The translations under genes were made by a program, and so were the position numbers. From the NCBI GenBank assembly GCA_963841965.1, contig CAWJES010000001.1, positions 310,001-374,000 on the forward strand: a DNA stretch of 64,000 nt, given 5' to 3'. Under the pieces are notes generated by a model. It had not been told where the DNA came from. It saw only the letters and a program-made list of their open reading frames with translations, and did no database searches. This DNA comes from Palsa-459 sp963841965. Lineage in GTDB: Bacteria > Actinomycetota > Acidimicrobiia > Acidimicrobiales > RAAP-2. This document shows, one piece after another, positions 58,541-64,000 of this stretch; position 1 is the first letter of the stretch; the number at the start of each line of letters is the position of its first letter.

Positions 58541-59469
58541 GCGCAGCTGAGCTGGTGGTACCAGGACGGCACGGCCGGCGGGAGCTTCCCGCCCGGCCAG
58601 GTGCCGCCTGCGGTGACGCGGTCCTTGCCGACGATCGCCCAGAGCCGGGGGAAGAGATCGGGCGCGACGACGACGCCGGCCTGCGGCGTGAAGTGGATCC
58701 CGTCGGCGCACCGGACCGTCTGGCTGTCAACCGACGCCCGGTAGGTGAGCCCCGGCGTGAGCAGTTTCGCGAGGTCGTAGACCGAGACAACCCCGGGCTC
58801 GTCCGCCGCTGCGGCCCGAAGGAGACCCGCGTCGCGGGTCGTTCGAATCGGTGCGTCCTCGGGGAACTTGGAGAGGCCCTCGTCGGAGACCGGGATGGTC
58901 ATGAGGACCACGTGCGCCCCGCGGGATCCGAGGACCTTGATGCCGGCAGTGAGCCGGGACGAGAACCACTGGTCGAAGTTCCGGTGTCCGACCCAGGTCC
59001 ATGTGCCATCAACCGTTTCGTTGATCACGTCCGCGCGCGCCAGATAAATGACGACATCGGGTCGGAACGCGTCGACCCATGACTGCCACGTGGAGAGAAG
59101 CTTGTCTGGACGGTCGAGGACGCACGGCGCGCCAGGCGGGTACACCCCGTAGGCGAGAAGGAAGCTCCCGTCCATGGACAGCGAACACCCCGGCTCGCCG
59201 GCGTTCACCAAGTCGACGTTGTAGGACGCCGCGAGCTCGCCCAGGCCCACGCCGAGGGAACCGGCCATGGAGTCACCCACGACGAGCACCTTGAGCCGAG
59301 GCTGGCTGAAGCGGACCGCGGAGATGGGCGCGGGATTCGCCAGCCCCAGGGATCCGGCGCTCGCCGACCCCGGCTGGCCGACCAGCACCATCGCGATCGC
59401 GAGGGCGCCGAGCAGCGCGACGGCTGCGGCGATGACCCGCAGGAGTGGGCGGACCTGACCGCTCGGCAT
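58537..59469 (-). CDS. Secreted/anchored SGNH hydrolase-like protein
   Basis: 310 residues. N-terminal signal or anchor helix (LLRVIAAAVALLGALAIAMVLVG), then LKVLVVGDSMAGSLGVGLGELA (block I GDS), VNAGEPGCSLSMDGS, FRPDVVIYLARADVINE (block III variant) and RCADGIHFTPQAGVVVAP with the Asp-x-x-His pair. All catalytic positions appear present, unlike the SGNH gene at 49196. Deacetylase or esterase activity on a cell-surface glycan is the usual role. ATG 59469 follows TAGGGT by six bases. Its stop shares CTAG with the LysR stop on the other strand. Confidence 0.8.
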   Translation of the reverse strand: MPSGQVRPLLRVIAAAVALLGALAIAMVLVGQPGSASAGSLGLANPAPISAVRFSQPRLKVLVVGDSMAGSLGVGLGELAASYNVDLVNAGEPGCSLSMDGSFLLAYGVYPPGAPCVLDRPDKLLSTWQSWVDAFRPDVVIYLARADVINETVDGTWTWVGHRNFDQWFSSRLTAGIKVLGSRGAHVVLMTIPVSDEGLSKFPEDAPIRTTRDAGLLRAAAADEPGVVSVYDLAKLLTPGLTYRASVDSQTVRCADGIHFTPQAGVVVAPDLFPRLWAIVGKDRVTAGGTWPGGKLPPAVPSWYHQLSCA

Positions 59470-59475
59470 CCCACA

Positions 59476-59481
59476 ACCCTA
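59476..59481 (-). promoter_or_regulatory. -10 element (TAGGGT) for the SGNH gene
   Basis: TAGGGT on the minus strand, six bases before the ATG at 59469. The AGGG could also serve as a weak Shine-Dalgarno sequence. The divergent glycosylase gene has TACATT (59497-59502) nine bases before its ATG. Confidence 0.4.
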
Positions 59482-59511
59482 GGCAACGCGGCCCTGTACA
59501 TTTCGTCGGGC

Positions 59512-60150
59512 ATGGCGCAATCCTCTCGGCTCGACACGGCATCGGCGATCCGGCGCGCGGACCGCGCGTTCGCCTGGATCATCCGGCGCCATGGACCTCC
59601 CCCGCGCCTGCGCGCACTGCCGGTCCCGGACCGCTTCGGGGCACTCGCCTCGGCGATCCTCTACCAGCAGCTCGCCGGTTCGGCTGCGGCGGCGATCGAG
59701 GCCCGCGTCGTCGCTGGGCTCGGTGGCGAAATCACAGCGGAGGGCCTGCTCGGAGCACCTGACGAACTCCTCGCCGGATGCGGCGTCAGCGGCCCGAAAC
59801 GGCGAGCCCTCCTCGATCTCGCGGCGCGCGCCGCGGATGGGAGGCTGCGCCTCGACCGCATCGGCCGGTACTCAGAGGAGCGCGCCGAGTCGGCGCTCTG
59901 CGAGGTGCTCGGGATCGGTCCGTGGACCGCGCAGATGTTCGCGATGCACGCCCTCGGACGGCCCGACGTCTGGCCGGCCGGCGACTACGGCGTGCGCATC
60001 GGCTGGACCCGTCTGCACGGTGGCGGCGACACCATCTCGCACCGCGACCTCACCGTGCTCGGAGACGCCTTCCGGCCCCACCGCAGCGCGGTGGCCTGGT
60101 ACTGCTGGCGCGCAGCCGGTGAGCCGAAGGTTCTTGATGCCGGTGATTGA
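59512..60150 (+). CDS. DNA-3-methyladenine glycosylase II-like (HhH-GPD, AlkA family)
   Basis: Removes alkylated purines from DNA in base excision repair. 212 residues, the short bacterial form that lacks the AlkA N-terminal domain. Sequence FGALASAILYQQLAGSAAAAIEARV begins the catalytic fold; the helix-hairpin-helix and GPD loop are LCEVLGIGPWTAQMFAMHALGRPDVWPAGDYGVRIG, with the catalytic Asp in PAGDYGV. Ends with FRPHRSAVAWYCWR, typical of the group. ATG 59512. Followed by the M20 peptidase gene after 16 bases. Confidence 0.92.
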   Translation: MAQSSRLDTASAIRRADRAFAWIIRRHGPPPRLRALPVPDRFGALASAILYQQLAGSAAAAIEARVVAGLGGEITAEGLLGAPDELLAGCGVSGPKRRALLDLAARAADGRLRLDRIGRYSEERAESALCEVLGIGPWTAQMFAMHALGRPDVWPAGDYGVRIGWTRLHGGGDTISHRDLTVLGDAFRPHRSAVAWYCWRAAGEPKVLDAGD

Positions 60151-60154
60151 CCGG

Positions 60155-60160
60155 TAGCCT
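60155..60160 (+). promoter_or_regulatory. -10 element (TAGCCT) for the M20 peptidase gene
   Basis: TAGCCT ends six bases before the GTG at 60167, immediately after the glycosylase stop. No Shine-Dalgarno sequence. Identical in sequence and spacing to the element at 52651. Confidence 0.5.
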
Positions 60161-60166
60161 CGGGCC

Positions 60167-61603
60167 GTGCCACGCAGGGTCAGCGACGAAGCATTCATCG
60201 ACGCTGCGCTCCCGACTCTTGAGCGATACGCGACGATCCCGTGCCTGTCCCCCGACTTCGATGCGGACTGGGCCGCGCACGGCACGATCGAAGAGGCCAT
60301 TGGCCTCCTCGCCGACTGGGCGAGATCGGTGGGGCTCACCGGCGCATCGGTCGAGATCCGCAGGATCGAGGGTCGCACGCCGCTCCTCGCAGTCGATATC
60401 CCCGCGACCTGCGGGGCCGACGGGACGGTGCTGATCTACGGCCACCTCGACAAGCAGCCTGCCCTCGGTGAGTGGAGTGCCGGCCTCGCGCCCTTCGATC
60501 CCGTGCGGCGCGGCGATCGCCTCTATGCGAGGGGCGTCGCCGACGACGGCTACTCCCTCTTCGCCGCGTTGCTGGGTCTCGCTTCGCTCGAGCGCGAGGG
60601 CACCGGGCATGCCAGGTGCCTCGTCCTGATCGAGTCGTGCGAGGAGTCCGGCAGCCCCGACCTCGAGGCGCACCTCGACGCGCTCAGTGACAGCTTCGGC
60701 AGGGTCGACCTGCTCATCTGCCTCGACTCGGGCGCCCTCACCTATGACCGTCTGTGGGTCACGACATCCCTGCGCGGTCTCGTCGCTGTGGATCTGACAA
60801 TCGAGGTCCTTGACCACGGCGTGCACTCGGGGACGGCTGGCGGCGTCGTCCCCTCGTCGTTCCGGATCCTCCGCGAGCTGCTCGACAGGATCGAGCACCC
60901 GAAGACCGGCACGGTCCTGCTCCATGAGCTGCACGCGCAGATCCCGGACTCCCAGCTCGCCGCCGCCGCGCTGGTGGCGAACGACCTCGGGGATCCCGCC
61001 GCGTATGACCTTCCGATCGTCGACGGCCTGCAGGTCCTCGGTCGCGATGGCGCGGACCGCCTGCTCCGACGGACCTGGGAGCCCTGCGTCACCGTGCCTG
61101 GCATCTCGGGGATCCCCGACCTGGACCACGCGTCGTCGCTGCTGAGACCCTCGACCACCGCGAGGATCGGCGTGCGCCTGCCGCCGACCGTCGACTCCGA
61201 GCTGGCCGCACGCGTGATCGTCGATGCGCTCACTTCGGATCCCCCGCACGGGGCGAGGGTCTCCGCCACAGCCATCCATGCGGATGGGTGGGTCGCTCCG
61301 GAGCTCACCGAGTGGTTCCGCTCCGCGCTGCAAACCGCTTCGGAGGAGGCATTCGGCCACGAGCCCGGTTTCGTCGGGGAGGGCGGCTCCATCCCATTCC
61401 TCGCTGCGCTCGGCAGGCGCTTCGATGGAGTCCAGTTCCTTGCGACGGGCGTCCTCGGGCCGGCGTCAAACGCGCATGGTCCGGACGAGTCGCTCCATCT
61501 CCCGACCGCCGCGAGGATGTGCGACGTTGTTGCCTCGGTGGTTCAACAGCACGCCGCGTGGCGAACATCGTCAGTCGAGACAAACCCAAAGGAACGTTCA
61601 TGA
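60167..61603 (+). CDS. M20-family metallopeptidase (dipeptidase-like)
   Basis: Two-zinc aminoacylase/carboxypeptidase-type enzyme, 478 residues. Metal ligands: the His and Asp in VLIYGHLDKQPALGEW and ARGVADDGYSLFAALLGL, the Glu pair in VLIESCEESGSPDLEAHLDAL, DLLICLDSGALTYDR, and the late His in ASNAHGPDESLHLPTAARM. The lid domain (VDLTIEVLDHGVHSGTAGGVVPSSF) matches CNDP-type dipeptidases. GTG start with a leaderless -10 box. It ends with an ATGA overlap with the dienelactone hydrolase gene. No signal peptide, so cytoplasmic. Confidence 0.92.
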   Translation: MPRRVSDEAFIDAALPTLERYATIPCLSPDFDADWAAHGTIEEAIGLLADWARSVGLTGASVEIRRIEGRTPLLAVDIPATCGADGTVLIYGHLDKQPALGEWSAGLAPFDPVRRGDRLYARGVADDGYSLFAALLGLASLEREGTGHARCLVLIESCEESGSPDLEAHLDALSDSFGRVDLLICLDSGALTYDRLWVTTSLRGLVAVDLTIEVLDHGVHSGTAGGVVPSSFRILRELLDRIEHPKTGTVLLHELHAQIPDSQLAAAALVANDLGDPAAYDLPIVDGLQVLGRDGADRLLRRTWEPCVTVPGISGIPDLDHASSLLRPSTTARIGVRLPPTVDSELAARVIVDALTSDPPHGARVSATAIHADGWVAPELTEWFRSALQTASEEAFGHEPGFVGEGGSIPFLAALGRRFDGVQFLATGVLGPASNAHGPDESLHLPTAARMCDVVASVVQQHAAWRTSSVETNPKERS

Positions 61604-62311
61604 CCACGGTTGCGACGCAGGACGGTCAGATGGAGCTCTACGAGGCCGGCGATCCCGCAACAGCGAGTCGAGCGATCGTGGTCATCCAGGAGGCGTTTGG
61701 CCTGACCGACCACATCTGCCGTTGTGTGGACCGCATCGCCGCGGAGGGCTATGTCGCCGTCGCGCCAGCTCTCTTTCATCGCGACGGCGCGCCGGTCCTC
61801 GCCTATGACGACCTCGAGCACGTCATGCCGCTCATGGGCGCGCTCAGCGAGCAGGGCATCCGCATGGACCTCGACGCCACCGTCGGCTACCTCGCGTCCC
61901 TGGGGTTCGATCGGGCGTCGACGGGCATCGTCGGCTTCTGCATGGGCGGCACGGTCGCGTTCCGCGCGGGCACGACGGGCATGTTCGGAGCCGCTGTCAC
62001 GTTCTACGGCGGCGGTGTCACCGCAGGCCGGTTCGGCTACCCGCCGCTCCTCGAGCTCGGCGTCGGACCTAGACACCCCTTGGCTCGGCTGCTACGGCGA
62101 CCTCGACAAGGGGATCCCCGTCGAGGAGGTCGAGGCGTTGCGAGCGGCGGTTCAGACGGCCACCCCCGCAACCGAGCTCGTCCGGTACGCGTCGGCGGAG
62201 CACGGCTTCAACTGCGAGGACCGGCCCGCCGTCTACAACGAAGTCGCCGCGGCCGACGCATGGGCGAGAATGCTCGCCTTCTTCGACGTCCACCTTCGCG
62301 CCCGACCGTGA
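61600..62311 (+). pseudogene. Dienelactone hydrolase family protein, frameshifted
   Basis: ATG 61600 overlaps the peptidase stop. The first 154 codons read normally: MELYEAGDPATASRAIVVIQEAFGLTDHI, YVAVAPALFHRDG, the nucleophile elbow STGIVGFCMGGTVAFRAG and GAAVTFYGGGVTAGRFGYPPLLEL. At about 62062 one extra base shifts the frame; the other frame gives DLDTPWLGCYGDLDKGIPVEEVEALR, then YASAEHGFNCEDRPAVYNEVAAADAWARMLAFFDVHL and stops at 62311. Removing a single G restores a 236-residue enzyme with intact Cys, Asp and His. As read, the Asp and His are lost. Locally GGCGTCGG, not a homopolymer. Confidence 0.75.
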
Positions 62312-62376
62312 CTTCACCGGACAGAGCGATGCCCCGGGGAGGCCCCGGGCCATGCTCGTTGATCAGCGACGTGGCG

Positions 62377-62967
62377 TCACGCGTTGACGGGGACCGGCTC
62401 CTCCGCCTTCGGTGACGAGAAGATCTCCTCCTCCTCGTCCACCTTCCGGTAGTGGAGGACCCCCAGCAGCGTGAGCAGCGCCATGCCGGCGGCGAGGATG
62501 AACGAAGCGATCGAGGCGATGAACGTCAGCTTCCCGATCGTGCCGAAGGCGTAGGCGTTCAGCAGCAGGCCGCGCAGGGTCTCTCCCTGGAAGACGAGCT
62601 GGACCTGGCTGGCAAGCGCCTTGTTGCCCGGGTCGGCGAGCGAGGCGGCGCTCAGCTGCGCATACGTCTTGCCGCCGCCGATCTCCTGGAGGTGCACCGC
62701 GATGTAGTGGTCCGCCCAGACCTCCGCCTGGGAGCCGGTCAGCAGCTGCTGGCCCGCGTACTGGTTCAGGTACTTCGAGATCGCGGGGTTGGCGAGCTCG
62801 GCCGAGCCCTTTGCGGGGAAGTAGATCTTCTGTGCGGCCAGCTGGTTGTGGACGTTGTTGGTCGTGTAGATGGAGCCCCACATCAGCATCCCGCCCGCAA
62901 CGAGCAGCACCACCGTGAGCATGGCGCCCACCGCGGTGGCCAACGCGTCGAAAGTCCGTCTGCGCAT
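62377..62967 (-). CDS. Conserved hypothetical membrane protein
   Basis: 196 residues with an N-terminal helix (VGAMLTVVLLVAGGMLMWGSI), an external domain of about 110 residues (TTNNVHNQLAAQKIYFPAKGSAELANPAISKYLNQYAGQQLLTGSQAEVWADHYIAVHLQ) and a C-terminal helix (FIASIASFILAAGMALLTLLGV). The cytoplasmic tail is acidic (VDEEEEIFSSPKAEE). Similar two-helix proteins occur widely in Actinobacteria with no known function. ATG 62967 has GGGAGA six bases upstream. It sits between the hydrolase and the acyl-CoA dehydrogenase. The 118-base gap to the latter contains nothing recognisable. Confidence 0.8.
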   Translation of the reverse strand: MRRRTFDALATAVGAMLTVVLLVAGGMLMWGSIYTTNNVHNQLAAQKIYFPAKGSAELANPAISKYLNQYAGQQLLTGSQAEVWADHYIAVHLQEIGGGKTYAQLSAASLADPGNKALASQVQLVFQGETLRGLLLNAYAFGTIGKLTFIASIASFILAAGMALLTLLGVLHYRKVDEEEEIFSSPKAEEPVPVNA

Positions 62968-63085
62968 GTTGTCTCCCTACTCCTCGTCGAACAGCATCAG
63001 CCTGCAGGCTGCTGACGACCACGGCTAGGGACCTATGGCCTCACGGATCCGGGACCTAAGTCCAAATCCTGCCACTCCGCGCAAG

Positions 63086-64000
63086 TCAGCTTCGCGGGAC
63101 GTCCTTCCACGCCATGCCCTTGTCGACACGGACGTCACCGGGGAGCCCGAGCACGCGCTCACCGAGGATGTTGCGCATCACCTCCGAGGTGCCCCCCTCG
63201 ATCGAGTTCGCCCTCGCGCGGAGGAAGGACTTCTTCACGTCTGCTCCCCCCATCGCGCTCTCCGTCGGACGGACGAGCTGGAACGTCCCCGAGTAGAGCA
63301 TGCCCTCGGCCCCGAGCAGGTCGATGCACAGGTCGTAGATGCGCTGGTTCTCCTCGGCGAACGCGAGCTTCGCGACCGAGCCCTCCGGACCCGGCGTCCC
63401 CCGCCGTCGAGCGTCCGACGCACGCTGGTTGGTCAGCCGGAGCACCTCGCTGCGCACCCACGCCTGGAGGACCTCGTCGCGCAGCACCTGGGAGCGCGGA
63501 TCGTCCTGACCGGCGATCTTCTCCTTGTAGATCCGCACCGCGTCGCCGATCGGCCCCGCACCGCGCGGAATGGCATTCCCGCCGATCGAGACCCGCTCGT
63601 TCATCAGCGTCGTGAGGGCCACCTGCCAGCCCTGGCCGACGTCACCGAGCCGCTCGCTGTCGGGGATCCTGGTGTCGGTGAAGAAGCACTCGTTGAACTC
63701 CGCCTCGCCGGTGATCTGGTAGAGGGGCCGGACATCCACGCCAGGTGCCTCCATGTCGACGAGGAACATGGTCATGCCCGCGTGCTTCGGCAGATCTGGA
63801 TCCGTCCGCGCGAGGAGCAGTCCGAATCTCGAGATGTGTGCGAGCGTCGTCCAGACCTTCTGCCCATTCACGATCCACTCGTCACCATCACGGAGTGCGC
63901 GCATGGCCAGCCCGGCCACGTCCGATCCTGCTCCAGGCTCGCTGAACAGCTGGCACCAGACCTCCTCGCCGGTGAACAGCGGGCGGAGGTAGCGCGCCTT
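63086..64000 (-). CDS. Acyl-CoA dehydrogenase, N-terminus off the window
   Basis: FAD-dependent beta-oxidation-type dehydrogenase; 304 C-terminal residues are visible, in frame from base 64000. LFSEPGAGSDVAGLAMRALRDGDEWIVNGQKVWTTLAHISRFGLLLART is the middle beta-domain with the flavin-contacting SEPGAGSD. C-terminal helical domain: LTTLMNERVSIGGNA, LAFAEENQRIYDLCIDLLGAEGML and the active-site region ANSIEGGTSEVMRNILGERVLGLPGD with a Glu before GGT. Closest to actinobacterial FadE proteins; substrate chain length or a steroid role cannot be told. The start lies past the right edge. Confidence 0.93.
   Translation of the reverse strand, partial: KARYLRPLFTGEEVWCQLFSEPGAGSDVAGLAMRALRDGDEWIVNGQKVWTTLAHISRFGLLLARTDPDLPKHAGMTMFLVDMEAPGVDVRPLYQITGEAEFNECFFTDTRIPDSERLGDVGQGWQVALTTLMNERVSIGGNAIPRGAGPIGDAVRIYKEKIAGQDDPRSQVLRDEVLQAWVRSEVLRLTNQRASDARRRGTPGPEGSVAKLAFAEENQRIYDLCIDLLGAEGMLYSGTFQLVRPTESAMGGADVKKSFLRARANSIEGGTSEVMRNILGERVLGLPGDVRVDKGMAWKDVPRS

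Noticed and set aside
1..64000. Prophage, insertion sequence, toxin-antitoxin or CRISPR-Cas content
   Set aside because: No transposase, integrase, phage structural gene, terminal inverted repeat or repeat-spacer pattern was found on either strand; the accessory content is the polysaccharide locus only.

Overview
The window is a high-GC stretch of an actinobacterial chromosome, most likely from a deep-branching member of the Acidimicrobiia-like Actinomycetota. The evidence is gene content: a mycothiol-type cysteine ligase (mshC), an F420-NADP reductase, an InhA-type enoyl reductase, a phosphatidylinositol-mannoside gene block, and the murT-gatD pair. The run thrS-HIT-pgsA-acyltransferase-pimA-...-pdxS-pdxT-yebC-ruvCAB follows the order known from mycobacteria. 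No mycolate genes are visible. The class-level placement is inference.

Layout. (1) 1-26038, almost all on the minus strand, is informational and housekeeping: npdG-mshC-thrS-HIT-pgsA-PIM acyltransferase-pimA-like, a decayed M48-like gene, pdxS-pdxT, yebC, ruvC-ruvA-ruvB, yajC-secD-secF, rel-hisS-aspS-rarA, then alaS-ruvX-mltG running off the left edge. (2) 26097-46641 is a surface polysaccharide locus of the Wzx/Wzy type. After an InhA-like fabI it holds a polyprenyl-phosphate sugar-phosphate transferase, seven glycosyltransferase genes with nine catalytic domains (two genes are double-domain fusions), a flippase, a polymerase/ligase-like protein, a Wzc-type tyrosine kinase with a Tyr-Gly repeat tail, a low-molecular-weight tyrosine phosphatase, an ABC exporter and a methyltransferase. 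(3) 46718-53322 is mixed: an O-methyltransferase, an SPFH protein with an OB-fold-only NfeD partner, two secreted hydrolase-like proteins, an ArsR/SRPBCC pair with a clear operator, tRNA-Val(CAC) and a membrane protein. (4) 53319-64000 holds plsC, gatD-murT, a frameshifted HAD-PlsC fusion, a LysR regulator, an SGNH hydrolase, an AlkA-like glycosylase, an M20 peptidase, a frameshifted dienelactone hydrolase, a membrane protein and an acyl-CoA dehydrogenase cut by the right edge.

Two global patterns stand out. Nineteen adjacent gene pairs overlap by exactly four bases (ATGA or GTGA), which implies pervasive translational coupling. Many genes that open a transcription unit have a TANNNT hexamer (mostly TAGNNT) 5-9, usually 6 or 7, bases before the start codon and no separate ribosome binding site, the expected layout of leaderless transcripts. 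Three genes (M48-like, HAD-PlsC, dienelactone hydrolase) carry single-base frameshifts, so either the assembly has indel errors or there is real gene decay. No CRISPR array, insertion sequence, prophage or integrase was seen.
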